Positions 1 to 9,499 are shown, numbered from the stretch's first letter. The stretch: DNA of 64,000 nucleotides from Bacteroidota bacterium (GCA_030706405.1 JAUZOO010000005.1:248001-312000), one strand, 5' to 3'. Program-made: numbers and translations. The notes: generated by a model from the sequence alone, not told the origin.

Positions 1-825
1 GGGCATTACTTCTAAAGTAACGGGGTCGATAATTTCCGGAATAAAATGATCTTCCTGAACATGAAGCCCGCTCTGAGCTTCGCATTCGCAGGAAACACCG
101 GGGCCAATCACCTCACTTAATCCAAAGATATCCATCGCTTTAATTTTCCAGCGTTCTTCAATCTCGCGGCGCATATTCTCAGTCCAAGGCTCGGCGCCAA
201 AAATTCCCACGCGCAGTTTATATTCATCGCGTTTTGCCTCATCTTCTTCCATGGCTTCGGCAAGATATAAGGCATATGAAGGCGTGCAGGCCAGAATTGT
301 ACTTCCAAAATCGCGCATAATCTGAAGCTGGCGTTTGGTATTCCCTCCGGAAACCGGAATTACGGTAGCTCCAATTTTTTCGCTTCCGTAATGCAATCCC
401 AACCCTCCGGTAAACAGGCCGTAACCATAAGCAATGTGCATCACATCGTGTTTGTGAGCGCCTGCGCTGGTAAGGCAGCGGGCAACCACTTCGCTCCATG
501 TAGCCAAATCGCGACGAGTATAGCCAACCACGGTAGGCTTGCCGGTAGTGCCCGACGAAGCATGTACGCGGACAATCTCGCTCTGCGGAACGGCAAACAG
601 TCCAAATGGATAGCTGTCGCGCAAATCCTGTTTGGTGGTAAACGGAAGTCGTTTTAAATCGTCAACACTGCGAATGTCCTCGGGATGCAAGCCGAGTGCC
701 TGCATTTTATTGCGATAGAAAGGAACGTTATGATATACGCGTTCAACCATGTCGATAAGCCGACGGCTCTGGCATGCGCGCATTTCATCCCGGCTCATGC
801 TTTCAAATGTCTTATTCCAAATCAT
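1..825 (-). CDS. paaK: phenylacetate-CoA ligase (PaaK family), 3' end beyond window
   Basis: AMP-forming aryl-CoA ligase that converts phenylacetate-type acids, ATP and CoA to the acyl-CoA in the cytoplasm. The reading frame is open from an ATG at 825 to the window edge, giving 275 codons; the family is usually about 430 residues, so the C-terminal lid domain lies outside. Visible marks are the N-terminal [20 protein letters not shown] region, the P-loop-like adenylate motif [18 protein letters not shown], and the later [11 protein letters not shown] and [12 protein letters not shown] segments typical of PaaK. It is the last visible gene of a minus-strand group, 24 bases after the ACT-domain gene. 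In anaerobes such enzymes often act next to keto-acid ferredoxin oxidoreductases; that role is inference. Family assignment is firm, exact substrate is not. Confidence 0.93.
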   Translation of the reverse strand, partial: MIWNKTFESMSRDEMRACQSRRLIDMVERVYHNVPFYRNKMQALGLHPEDIRSVDDLKRLPFTTKQDLRDSYPFGLFAVPQSEIVRVHASSGTTGKPTVVGYTRRDLATWSEVVARCLTSAGAHKHDVMHIAYGYGLFTGGLGLHYGSEKIGATVIPVSGGNTKRQLQIMRDFGSTILACTPSYALYLAEAMEEDEAKRDEYKLRVGIFGAEPWTENMRREIEERWKIKAMDIFGLSEVIGPGVSCECEAQSGLHVQEDHFIPEIIDPVTLEVMP

Positions 826-849
826 GATATATATGTAATTCTATAAATT

Positions 850-1275
850 TTAGTTGTTTGTAATGTCGTCGGGACTCAAAAGTTTGAACTTATGTTTTCC
901 GAGTACGTGCAATGCCAAATCGACACTATCGGGGCGAAGGATAATGACAGCGTTGGTTTTGGATTTAAACGCATACATATATTCTATGCTGATGGTTTCG
1001 TCGGAAAGTGTTTTCAGCACTTTGGCAAACGAACCGGCTTGATTGGGCGTTGACACCGCAACAACTTCGGTAATATTCACGGAAAACTCTTTCTCTTTAA
1101 GAATTTCGACTGCGCGCTGAAAATCGCTTACTATCAAACGCAGGATGCCGTATTCAGAGGTATCGGCAATGGTAAGTGCATTGATTTTGATGTTTTCTTC
1201 TCCCAGTATTCCGAGTACTTCGGCCAGTCTTCCCGACTTGTTTTCGAGGAAAATGGAAATCTGTTTAACTGTCAT
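850..1275 (-). CDS. tandem ACT-domain protein
   Basis: Small cytoplasmic protein of 141 residues made of two ACT domains, about residues 4-68 and 70-135; the first begins QISIFLENKSGRLAEV and the second repeats the pattern around VVAVSTPNQAGSFAKVL. ACT domains bind small ligands, usually amino acids, and there is no catalytic or DNA-binding domain. Proteins of this kind commonly sit next to PaaK-type ligases in anaerobes, as here, and are thought to sense aromatic amino acids or their acids; this is inference from context. The start is supported by a GGAGG ribosome site followed by seven bases and ATG, unusual for this phylum, where Shine-Dalgarno sites are weak. Confidence 0.9.
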   Translation of the reverse strand: MTVKQISIFLENKSGRLAEVLGILGEENIKINALTIADTSEYGILRLIVSDFQRAVEILKEKEFSVNITEVVAVSTPNQAGSFAKVLKTLSDETISIEYMYAFKSKTNAVIILRPDSVDLALHVLGKHKFKLLSPDDITNN

Positions 1276-1486
1276 TATAAATCCTCCAATAAGGGTTTAG
1301 TTCAACTATTATAAAGACGAGAAACCTAACGAACTGTAAATGCTAATAACGTGCTGGCAATTTAGACATCATTTTTTAAAAAACGAGGGAAAAGGCCATT
1401 TTTTACATTCCTGTGCAATACAGCGGAGCTCAAATGATTGTTTTACTAACGAAATCCTATTCATTCTCCAAAAGCATTGTTCTACC

Positions 1487-3544
1487 TCATTTTTTAAGAT
1501 ACAAACGGGCATCTACAACGGTAACGCTGTCTTTTGAACCAAGCAACGGGTTAAGGTCGAGTTCCTTAATTTCAGTTGCATGACGCAATAATAAAGAAAG
1601 ACGGACAATGGTATCAGCAAACTTTTCTTCGTTAATTCCAGCCTGACCGCGCGTCCCTTTAATAATCTTATAACTTTTGAGTGAACGGATCATAGAATAA
1701 GCCTCATTATACGACAGCGGAGCCAATCCTGACGATACGTCCTCAAGCACTTCAACAAAAATACCGCCAAGCCCACACAGGATGATATGCCCGAAACGAG
1801 GTTCGTATTTTGCTCCAATAAAAAGTTCTCTGCCCGTCAGCATAGGCTGTACCATCACGGCTGAGGCTTCGGGAAGTGCTATCAAACGGTCGAATTCGGC
1901 GCTGAGCAATTTGTCGTTACGAACATTCAGAGCCACTCCGCCAACATCTGATTTATGCACAGGACCTACAACCTTAGCCACCACCGGGTATCCCATATCC
2001 GCAGCAGCAGCAAGAACTTCATCCTTATTTGCAGAAACTACCTCTGATACCACGTCGATACTGGCAAGCTGCAATAACTTCCGTATTTCAAGGGGCGCCA
2101 CATAACCTTCGGGAGGTAAATTATCAATGACATTACGAATAACCGCAACATCAATATCGTTCTTTTCAATGACCTCCGCAGCTGGTTTATGCGTATTGAT
2201 AACCTTTACCAATGCCGAGCCGAGCAACACTTCGTCCGGAAAATTAACATGACCTTTATCTATAAAAAATTCCACTTCCCGCCTGGCAGTGATGACCGAT
2301 GGCAAAATCGGGAAAATAGGCTTGGAACAGGTTTGCATCTTATGATGAAGTACATCGTAAGCATCAAAAACCGCCTCGAGGCCGGGACTTCCGAAGATTA
2401 CCATCATAGCATCGATATAACTAAAACGCTCACAGGCGTCGATAACCATCTCTAACTGCGAAGCTGTACCGGTTGCCAGCAGATCAATCGGGTTTTGTAC
2501 CGAAGCCCCTGCAAAAAGCTTCAATTTTAAATTATCGGCATCTTCCGGATGAATGGCCGGAATTTCAAGTCCTCCTTTAGACAATGCATCAGCAAGCATT
2601 ACTGCCGGCCCTCCGGCTTGAGTGATAATAGCGATATTCTTACCTTTAACAGCTTTGTGCATAAACACCGATGCCACCGTTACCAGTTCTTCCCGACCTA
2701 AGCAACGCACAATGCCCGCTTTGCGGAACAAGGCTTCCACGGCCAGGTCGGAACTGGCGATGGCCCCGGTATGCGAAGCCGCAGCGCGACTCCCGGCCTG
2801 TGAACTTCCGGCTTTGATGGCTGCAATACTGCCTCCTTTTCGGATAAGCGACGATGCGTGACGTAAAAGCCTGTCAGGGTCTTTTAAGCTTTCAATATAC
2901 AATAGTTTTACCTTCGAACTGTGCAAAGGGTCAAACGTCTCATCGAGATATTGAAGAACATCTTCCACGCCAACCTGGGCGCTGTTTCCAACAGAAAACA
3001 CGGAGGCAAAACGCAGCCCCTTGGTTAATCCGGATTCGAGGATAAATACCGCCGTAGCCCCCGAACTGGAGATAAGTTCACATCCCCTGGGGTCGATATT
3101 AGGTATGGGCGATGTAAACAGGCTGTGATGGCTGGCTGTTAAAATACCTATGCAGTTGGGCCCGATTAAACATCCGCCGATACCGTTAATCCGATCAACA
3201 ATACGCTTTTCCAACAGGGCTCCATCATGACTTTCTTCGCTAAAACCGGCCGAAAGGATGATGAACGCTTTCGTCTGTTTTTGAAGAGCAAGCACGTCCA
3301 CAACATCGGGACACAATCTGGCAGGTATTGCCAATATGGCAAGATCGGTTTCGGGCAGCCATTCTACATCGGTATAGCATATGGCTCCGGGGATATTCGT
3401 TTCCTTAGGATTTACAGCATATAGCGCTCCCCGGAAACCGCCGTCATTGATATTTTTCAGAATTTTGCCTCCCGGCTTGTGAATATTCGCCGAACCGCCA
3501 ATTACAGCTATACTGCGCGGATTTAAAAGATATTCGTTAATCAT
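1487..3544 (-). CDS. ADP-forming acetate/acyl-CoA synthetase, fused alpha-beta
   Basis: Cytoplasmic enzyme that makes ATP and a free acid from an acyl-CoA (acetyl-, aryl- or branched acyl-CoA), with substrate-level phosphorylation. It has about 685 residues: an N-terminal CoA-binding Rossmann domain starting NPRSIAVIGGS, a succinyl-CoA-synthetase-like domain with GPNCIGIL, the phospho-histidine loop SHTGAIASSDLA near residue 260, and a C-terminal ATP-grasp (beta) part with GPVHKSDVGGVALNV. This is the fused architecture of bacterial ACD enzymes. ATG codons exist at 3556 and 3544; the second gives the conserved N-terminus. It lies upstream of the ACT and paaK genes on the same strand with a 211-base gap, suggesting joint use in amino-acid-derived acid fermentation. 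Substrate range cannot be read from sequence. Confidence 0.92.
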   Translation of the reverse strand: MINEYLLNPRSIAVIGGSANIHKPGGKILKNINDGGFRGALYAVNPKETNIPGAICYTDVEWLPETDLAILAIPARLCPDVVDVLALQKQTKAFIILSAGFSEESHDGALLEKRIVDRINGIGGCLIGPNCIGILTASHHSLFTSPIPNIDPRGCELISSSGATAVFILESGLTKGLRFASVFSVGNSAQVGVEDVLQYLDETFDPLHSSKVKLLYIESLKDPDRLLRHASSLIRKGGSIAAIKAGSSQAGSRAAASHTGAIASSDLAVEALFRKAGIVRCLGREELVTVASVFMHKAVKGKNIAIITQAGGPAVMLADALSKGGLEIPAIHPEDADNLKLKLFAGASVQNPIDLLATGTASQLEMVIDACERFSYIDAMMVIFGSPGLEAVFDAYDVLHHKMQTCSKPIFPILPSVITARREVEFFIDKGHVNFPDEVLLGSALVKVINTHKPAAEVIEKNDIDVAVIRNVIDNLPPEGYVAPLEIRKLLQLASIDVVSEVVSANKDEVLAAAADMGYPVVAKVVGPVHKSDVGGVALNVRNDKLLSAEFDRLIALPEASAVMVQPMLTGRELFIGAKYEPRFGHIILCGLGGIFVEVLEDVSSGLAPLSYNEAYSMIRSLKSYKIIKGTRGQAGINEEKFADTIVRLSLLLRHATEIKELDLNPLLGSKDSVTVVDARLYLKK

Positions 3545-3613
3545 GACACTCTGCATTAAAAGTAATTGTCATAAAACACTATATTTCAAAGCTAAATCAA
3601 CATACAATTTCAA

Positions 3614-3635
3614 TTTGTCAAAAAAAATTGACAAA
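3614..3635. promoter_or_regulatory. operator-like inverted repeat
   Basis: Perfect inverted repeat TTTGTCAA, six A, TTGACAAA. It lies about 60-80 bases upstream of the ACD start codon, where a dimeric repressor or activator could bind. The cognate factor is unknown and the AT content makes chance formation possible. Confidence 0.4.
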
Positions 3636-3804
3636 AGCCTAAATATGTCGCAACTTTCATAAACTAATAGCTTCCTGCGGATGTTTACATATCAAACTTA
3701 CTGCATTTATAAATACAAACAAACATTTTCAGAAATCCCGATTACCCGCTATTTCCTGACATAATTCATAGATTTAAATCAAATTTAAAACTCTTATTTT
3801 CTTT

Positions 3805-3820
3805 TGGCACGATTTCTGGA
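3805..3820 (+). promoter_or_regulatory. sigma54-like promoter element (imperfect)
   Basis: TGGCACG followed by ATTT and CTGGA. The -24 box matches the RpoN consensus fully and the spacing to the second box is correct, but the usually invariant GC of the -12 box is GG. It lies about 50 bases upstream of the receiver gene. Treat as a candidate only. Confidence 0.35.
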
Positions 3821-3868
3821 ATAACTAAAAAAAACCGTATATTACTATATCAAAGAAAAGGAGGTCTT

Positions 3869-4297
3869 ATGAACACTACTTTATTGACCCGTAATGCGGT
3901 AGAAAACGAACGGTATATTTGGCTCGATAAAACAATCCTTGTAGTTGAAGATATTGACTTAAATTACAGATATCTCAAGGAACTGCTGGAGCCTACCGGA
4001 GCTATGATTTTACGGGCGGAGAACGGTCAGGATGCTGTCAATTTATGCATGGATAATGCTGAAATCGACGCCATCTTAATGGATATTTTTATGCCGGTGA
4101 TGAATGGATACGAAGCCACGCGAAAAATTAAGGCATGGAACCCAAGTATCCCTATTATTGCCCAAACCGCTTATGTTATGAGTGAAGACAGGAAAAAAGC
4201 CCTGGCCGCAGGATGTGACGATTATATTGCAAAACCCATTGGTAAAGAAGAACTTCTATCTAAAATTGAATATCTTTTTACCTTGTACAAACAATAA
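3869..4297 (+). CDS. stand-alone receiver-domain protein (CheY-like)
   Basis: Single REC domain of 142 residues with no output domain. It has the acidic pair in LVVEDIDLNYRYLKELLE, the phospho-acceptor Asp in AILMDIFMPVMNGYEA, the Thr in IIAQTAYVMS and the Lys in DYIAKPIGKEEL. It closely resembles the C-terminal receiver of hybrid histidine kinases, including the truncated one at 56.3-57.5 kb, so it may take phosphate from a kinase elsewhere. A strong AAGGAGG ribosome site lies just before the ATG. The gene is followed at once by a good terminator, so it is transcribed alone. The partner kinase is not identifiable. Confidence 0.93.
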   Translation: MNTTLLTRNAVENERYIWLDKTILVVEDIDLNYRYLKELLEPTGAMILRAENGQDAVNLCMDNAEIDAILMDIFMPVMNGYEATRKIKAWNPSIPIIAQTAYVMSEDRKKALAAGCDDYIAKPIGKEELLSKIEYLFTLYKQ

Positions 4298-4335
4298 ACA
4301 GACGGTCTATTACTATCTTATTCAGAATTATTACT

Positions 4336-4378
4336 AAGCGAACAGGTGAATTCTAATTCATCTGTTCGCTTATTTTTA
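4336..4378 (+). terminator. rho-independent terminator after the receiver gene
   Basis: Perfect stem AAGCGAACAG / CTGTTCGCTT at 4336-4371 with further pairing of TGAATT and ATTCA inside, followed by TATTTTTA. Confidence 0.85.
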
Positions 4379-4403
4379 TAGCTTACCCATGTACAACAAA
4401 ACA

Positions 4404-6692
4404 ATGAAGTCATTTTTATTCTTCTTAACTTTATCATTTACAGTAGTAATTTCTCTATTTGGACAAAACTCCAGTACTCCAGCTCTTTTCAAAAATCTAA
4501 TTCTTAAGTCGGATACTCTGGAGTTTAGCCTTACCAAAGACACTATCTCCTCCAAAGGCATTAAGTACCTTTATTTTTATTATGCTCACCCCGACGAAAC
4601 TTGCGAGTTAAGCCTCTTCCCCGACACAGCTGCCCATATCTCAAAATTGGAACTTCTTAATTCATCGGATTTTGCGAAATCGGATTCGCTCGTTTTTGTC
4701 AATCAGAAATATTATAAACTCAAGGTAAAATTTGCCAATTTAAGCAAAAGTCGCTTTCTGAGTTTTATGTTCAGCGCTAAAATTCAAGGCACGGAAAAAC
4801 CGGTAATACAGGAAGTCAAGCTCTTGCCCTATACCCATACGTCCATTGGCTTTTTCCCCGGTAACGAAGAACTTTTTATTGGCGAGGAAAAAATTTTTGA
4901 TCTAACATCCAATAATTCGGAAAACATCCGTTTAACCGGCGAATGGGTTTCCGGCGAAGGTATCAACTACCGCATTAGCGAGCGAAACGGACAACTGCGC
5001 GTTCACCTGATTCCAAACGCACTGGGGCAGCACCAAGTTACGCTACGGCTGCAAACCAATGCACCATTTATCACCAATTCGAAAGAAATAAGCTACAACC
5101 TTCCGCCTATAACTCAAAGTTTCAAGATAAAAGCCAGTCGATTGGCCTTTTTAGGTATTGATAAAAAGGAAATAACTTATGAAGATGATGCCCGAAAAAA
5201 TGGCATCGAAATTCAACTGGATAATCACCGACAACTCATTTTGGGCAAAACATACCGTATTGAGGAACAAGAACAAGCAGGAGGCTCCCTCATTGCCGAG
5301 CTGTTTACCAAAAGCTACTTAACCAACGATCGCGTGCTGTGCATCTTCCGCCCATACAGTTTACACCGCACAACAGCAGGCTATCTCTACATCAAGGACG
5401 GCGACGATTCCCGTTTCATCACCAACATTGCCATCACCCCAAAAACTTCCATAAACAGCATTCAGGTAATGCACGAAGGCCAGGACTGGTCGCCCAACCA
5501 GAACGTTTACCCGGGCGAAACCGTAGAGGTAAAACTGGAAGGTGACGGATTTCATAAAGCAAAGTTTCATTGGGAAGATGTGACCGACATAACACCCGAC
5601 ACATTGATGCGCAACGAAACACAATGCTATTTCAAATTAAAGGTTCCGCTCGACATCAACAAACACAGGGTTGCCCTGTTCAACTACGGAGTCAATACTG
5701 GCTACGGGTTATCGGTAAAAGAATACCAGACTCCACGCCCGCTGGATTTTGTGACTTTAAATTACGGAACAGGAACCCGTTCGCTTTCAAAAATTAATCC
5801 CACGGTAATTCAGCGCAATACCATTAACGACATCACCATTGGTTTTGACAACACAAAAATTGATGCCAACAATAAACTTTACGGCAAACAATACCTCGAC
5901 GTGGAAATTCGCGTTCTGGGAAAATCCGGAGAGCTAATTGAAATGAAATCCGTTAAAAACCTTGTTATCTGTCCGGAGAATTCACCCCGTTCCGTTTATT
6001 ACAAGGATAAGGCGTGCACAAATTCAGATCTGCAGTTGAACACATTGTTATCCAACAAAACATATAAGCTTTCCGATTTTTCAAAAATTCAGCTCGAATT
6101 TAAGGAACAAAGCGACAAATACACCGAGCCTGCCTTTAGCAAACAGGTTGAAATAAACCTCCAACGAGCCACGGTCTTTGATATGGACGTATCGTTCCCG
6201 GCAGGATTAATGATTCAAAATCTCGGAAAAACGCAATCCGAAAAAGATGCCTTTGCGCAGTATAACATTGATAATACGGCGTATCAACTCGAATACAACG
6301 CGTACCTGAAAGAACTTGAACTATGGACAGCCACGCCATCCGGCTCAAAGCCTACATTCGATAAAACAGCCCCTGTAAAACCTACCAAAGCCTCGTTTAC
6401 CGACAATTTAGGAGGGATAAGCCTCGCACTGATTGTTCAATTCAGCTTCCCCGATCCTGAAAAAGTTGGTCAATCAAAACCCTATCGGTTGGGAGCTGGT
6501 TTTCTGGCTATCAATGCCTTTAATTTCAGTCAATCAGCCCAACGCGATCTGGCAGCCGTAATTCTGGCAAGCCTTTATCCGATAAAACCGGGAAAACTTT
6601 TCAGCCTACCCATCCATCTTGGCTTTGGATATAAATTTCAGGATAAAATACCGTTTCTCATGTTAAGTCCGGGTATTGGGGTGAGGTTTTAA
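4404..6692 (+). CDS. unrecognised exported protein with barrel-like C-terminus
   Basis: About 762 residues from the ATG at 4404; an ATG 15 bases upstream would add five residues before the signal peptide. The N-terminus, MKSFLFFLTLSF onward to a cut after SLFGQ, is a typical signal sequence. The middle is beta-rich with several Ig-like stretches (for example GQHQVTLRLQTNAPF and a later NQNVYPGETVEVKLEGDGF) and no catalytic motif I recognise. The last 80 residues, from about GISLALIVQFSF to GIGVRF, alternate hydrophobic residues and end in Phe, as outer-membrane barrel strands do. A surface or outer-membrane protein is therefore likely. No adjacent gene tells its job; aspA follows after about 50 bases. 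Confidence 0.8.
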   Translation: MKSFLFFLTLSFTVVISLFGQNSSTPALFKNLILKSDTLEFSLTKDTISSKGIKYLYFYYAHPDETCELSLFPDTAAHISKLELLNSSDFAKSDSLVFVNQKYYKLKVKFANLSKSRFLSFMFSAKIQGTEKPVIQEVKLLPYTHTSIGFFPGNEELFIGEEKIFDLTSNNSENIRLTGEWVSGEGINYRISERNGQLRVHLIPNALGQHQVTLRLQTNAPFITNSKEISYNLPPITQSFKIKASRLAFLGIDKKEITYEDDARKNGIEIQLDNHRQLILGKTYRIEEQEQAGGSLIAELFTKSYLTNDRVLCIFRPYSLHRTTAGYLYIKDGDDSRFITNIAITPKTSINSIQVMHEGQDWSPNQNVYPGETVEVKLEGDGFHKAKFHWEDVTDITPDTLMRNETQCYFKLKVPLDINKHRVALFNYGVNTGYGLSVKEYQTPRPLDFVTLNYGTGTRSLSKINPTVIQRNTINDITIGFDNTKIDANNKLYGKQYLDVEIRVLGKSGELIEMKSVKNLVICPENSPRSVYYKDKACTNSDLQLNTLLSNKTYKLSDFSKIQLEFKEQSDKYTEPAFSKQVEINLQRATVFDMDVSFPAGLMIQNLGKTQSEKDAFAQYNIDNTAYQLEYNAYLKELELWTATPSGSKPTFDKTAPVKPTKASFTDNLGGISLALIVQFSFPDPEKVGQSKPYRLGAGFLAINAFNFSQSAQRDLAAVILASLYPIKPGKLFSLPIHLGFGYKFQDKIPFLMLSPGIGVRF

Positions 6693-6741
6693 ACTATCGA
6701 TCTAAAAGAAAACCGTATTTTTATTGCTGAAATTTACTACA

Positions 6742-8175
6742 ATGCGCACCGAAAAAGATTTTCTTGGAGAACGGCAATTACCCGACGAAGCCCTTTATGG
6801 CATTCATTCCCTGAGGGCTACCGAAAACTTCCCTGATCGAACTGCTTTTTCCGACGAATGGTTCCGGGCTGTCGGCATGGTTAAACTGGCCTGTTACACC
6901 ACGTACCAAAAATTCAAAAGAGCTGCAGAGAAACATATTGTTCAAAAAGAAAATACCTTTTCCTTTATTGAAGATGATATTCTGGATGCGCTCGAACAAG
7001 GTGCTATTGAAATTTCGCAAGGCAAGCATAGTAAGCAATTCATCGTTCCGGCCATACAGGGAGGGGCAGGAACAAGCATTAACATGAATGTCAACGAAAT
7101 AATTACCAACCGCGCATTACAATTATCTGGAAATAGGCCCGGCGACTACCACCTTATTGACCCCATTGAACAGGCAAACATTTTCCAGTCAACCAACGAC
7201 GTAATACCCACGGCTTTAAAAGTAGCTGTGATGAAACAACTCGATAAACTCGAAACCAAAATTAACGACTTACGGCTCCAGACCGAAGAACTTGAAAAAC
7301 AACACAGATATACATTACGTGTTGGCTATACCCAAATGCAGGAGGCTGTGCCATCGTCGTATGGACGTTTGTTCAGCACCTATTCCGAGGCGCTTTCGAG
7401 AGATTGGTGGAGGGTTTCGAAATGTTTTGAACGAATTAAGGTCGTAAACCTTGGAGGCGGAGCCATCGGCACAGGACTTGCCATTCCACGGTATTTCATC
7501 ATGGAGGTAGTTCAGGAACTCCAACGGTTAACCAACTTGCCGGTGACCCGTGGCGAAAACCTTCAGGATGCAACCTGCAACCTCGATTCGTTTGTAGAGG
7601 TGCATGCTATACTAAAAGCCCATGCCGTAAACCTCGAAAAAATGGCCAATGACCTTCGCCTACTGGCTTCTGATATTGCAGGCTCACACGAAATTGAGAT
7701 TCCTAAAAAACAGGTAGGCAGTTCCATCATGCCCGGAAAAATAAATCCGGTTATCCCGGAATTTATCATCAGCGTTGCTCATAAAATCTATACGAACGAC
7801 AACCTTATAACTTCACTATCGGCACAGGGTTGCCTCGATTTGAATGCTTATTTGCCAATGATAGGGCACGCACTACTCGAAAGCCTTAAACTACTGATTG
7901 CAGCCAACGAAACGGCCAACAAAAACCTCTTTACAGGATTATCGGTACATTCGCAAACTGCCGTAGAACGACTTTTCCACAGCCCGGCCATTACCACGGC
8001 ATTAAGCCCGTACATCGGTTACCATAAAGCTGCTGAACTGGCAAAAACGATGAAGTCCAACGAGTGGGATATTTTTGAAGCCAATAAAGCGCTTTGTTTC
8101 ATAGACGAAGCACAACTAAAAAACATCCTAACCCCTCAGAATCTTTTAAAACTGGGGTATTCGATAAAAGACTAA
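6742..8175 (+). CDS. aspA: aspartate ammonia-lyase
   Basis: Cytoplasmic enzyme of the fumarase/aspartase superfamily that splits L-aspartate to fumarate and ammonia. It has about 477 residues from ATG 6742 (MRTEKDFLGERQLPDEALYG); an in-frame TTG at 6724 is rejected as start. Family marks are QGGAGTSINMNVNE, NVIP-type FQSTNDVIPTALKV and the superfamily signature GSSIMPGKINPVIPE. It lies about 100 bases upstream of hydF-hydE on the same strand. Clustering of an aspartase with hydrogenase maturation genes is seen in other anaerobes; supply of ammonia for the azadithiolate bridge is a possible reason, which is inference. Fumarate produced could also feed fumarate respiration. Confidence 0.93.
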   Translation: MRTEKDFLGERQLPDEALYGIHSLRATENFPDRTAFSDEWFRAVGMVKLACYTTYQKFKRAAEKHIVQKENTFSFIEDDILDALEQGAIEISQGKHSKQFIVPAIQGGAGTSINMNVNEIITNRALQLSGNRPGDYHLIDPIEQANIFQSTNDVIPTALKVAVMKQLDKLETKINDLRLQTEELEKQHRYTLRVGYTQMQEAVPSSYGRLFSTYSEALSRDWWRVSKCFERIKVVNLGGGAIGTGLAIPRYFIMEVVQELQRLTNLPVTRGENLQDATCNLDSFVEVHAILKAHAVNLEKMANDLRLLASDIAGSHEIEIPKKQVGSSIMPGKINPVIPEFIISVAHKIYTNDNLITSLSAQGCLDLNAYLPMIGHALLESLKLLIAANETANKNLFTGLSVHSQTAVERLFHSPAITTALSPYIGYHKAAELAKTMKSNEWDIFEANKALCFIDEAQLKNILTPQNLLKLGYSIKD

Positions 8176-8246
8176 ATTTACTACCATCCTCAACTTTTCC
8201 TTTTTCAATACGTTATTAGCCAATAGTTAAAAACTGCCCATTTTTA

Positions 8247-8254
8247 TAACTTTG
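8247..8254 (+). promoter_or_regulatory. -7 box of a Bacteroidota-type promoter before hydF
   Basis: TAACTTTG matches the TAnnTTTG -7 consensus 18 bases ahead of the hydF ATG. No convincing TTTG -33 box is seen upstream, so hydF-hydE may have its own weak promoter or be read through from aspA. Confidence 0.45.
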
Positions 8255-8272
8255 CAGCCCAAATAAATATTT

Positions 8273-9499
8273 ATGGAAAAAGGAAAAGATGCGAAGCCGC
8301 ACATTGGCATTTTTGGACGCCGCAATAACGGTAAAAGCTCTATTATAAATGCTTTAACCGGGCAAGATGTTGCCATTGTTTCGGATATTGCCGGAACTAC
8401 GACTGATCCGGTTAAAAAATCGATGGAAATACCCGGCATCGGACCTGTTATCCTTATCGACACTGCCGGCATTGACGATAGCGGCGAACTCGGACAAAAA
8501 CGTATTGAAAAATCGTTGCACGCCCTGACGACGGTAGATGCTGCCCTGCTCATCATCACCGGAAATGCTTTCAACGAGTACGAACGAAATCTGATTTCAG
8601 AGTTCAATAAATACGATGTTCCCTATTTGATTATTCATAACAAATCCGATTTAGAACCGATTTCAGAAATTGTTAAAGCATCCCTTTCAAAAGAATTCGG
8701 AACTTCAATTATCGACTTTAGCGCGATACGGCCTGACAATCTGGAAACGCTTATTTCAGAGCTAAAAAACGTCATTCCCGAAACCGCTTATCGCTCACAA
8801 TCGCTTATTGGCGATCTCGTAAAGCAGGGCGATACGGTACTACTGATAACCCCCATCGACATTGAGGCCCCGGAAGGACGGCTTATCCTGCCACAGATAC
8901 AGGTTATCCGCGACATTCTCGACAACGATTGTGTTGCGTTAGTTGCTAAGGAACGTGAGGTAGACGCGCTGCTTCGCCGACAAAGCCCACGCCCGGCCCT
9001 TGCCATTACCGACAGCCAAGTTTTTCCGAAAGCCGATGCGAGCGTTCCGAAAGATATACCGCTGACCAGCTTCAGCATTATCCTCGCCCGTCACAAAGGC
9101 GATTTTCCCAATTACCTGAAAGGAACGCCGCGCCTCTCCGAATTAAAAGACGGCGACAGGGTGCTAATCCTCGAATCCTGCACGCATCACGTCTCGTGCG
9201 ACGATATTGGTCGTGTTAAAATTCCACGGTGGCTATCAAATTTTAGTGGTAAACAACTTCAATTCGATGTTGTTGCCGGGCTAAATCAACTTCCGCGCGA
9301 CATACATGAATACGCCATGGTAATTCAATGTGGAGGATGCATGATTACCCGCCGTCAAATTATCAATCGCTTAAAGCCAGCCGTCGATGCCGGAATACCC
9401 GTCACTAATTACGGAATGGCCATTGCCTGGGTTCATGGCATTTATAAACGGGCAGTAGCTCCTTTTGTGCAAATAGAAGCAGGCGAGGAATACCTCTAA
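8273..9499 (+). CDS. hydF: [FeFe]-hydrogenase maturation GTPase HydF
   Basis: Scaffold GTPase on which the binuclear iron subcluster of the H-cluster is assembled before transfer to apo-hydrogenase. It has 408 residues, the usual length. The GTPase domain begins IGIFGRRNNGKSSI (P-loop near residues 15-22), followed by AGTTTDPV (G2), DTAG (G3) and NKSD (G4). A dimerisation domain follows, then the [4Fe-4S] domain with CTHHVSCDD and the CGGC motif near the C-terminus. hydE follows 29 bases downstream and hydG is 6 kb away on the other strand. No hydrogenase structural gene is in the window, so the client enzyme must be elsewhere. Confidence 0.97.
   Translation: MEKGKDAKPHIGIFGRRNNGKSSIINALTGQDVAIVSDIAGTTTDPVKKSMEIPGIGPVILIDTAGIDDSGELGQKRIEKSLHALTTVDAALLIITGNAFNEYERNLISEFNKYDVPYLIIHNKSDLEPISEIVKASLSKEFGTSIIDFSAIRPDNLETLISELKNVIPETAYRSQSLIGDLVKQGDTVLLITPIDIEAPEGRLILPQIQVIRDILDNDCVALVAKEREVDALLRRQSPRPALAITDSQVFPKADASVPKDIPLTSFSIILARHKGDFPNYLKGTPRLSELKDGDRVLILESCTHHVSCDDIGRVKIPRWLSNFSGKQLQFDVVAGLNQLPRDIHEYAMVIQCGGCMITRRQIINRLKPAVDAGIPVTNYGMAIAWVHGIYKRAVAPFVQIEAGEEYL

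Larger units (their letters stand above)
3557..3868. other. gene-free divergent regulatory region
   Basis: No coding frame is supported here. It separates the minus-strand ACD gene from the plus-strand receiver gene and is AT-rich. Two structures stand out: an 8-bp inverted repeat at 3614-3635 and a sigma54-like element at 3805-3820, both listed separately. Confidence 0.8.
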
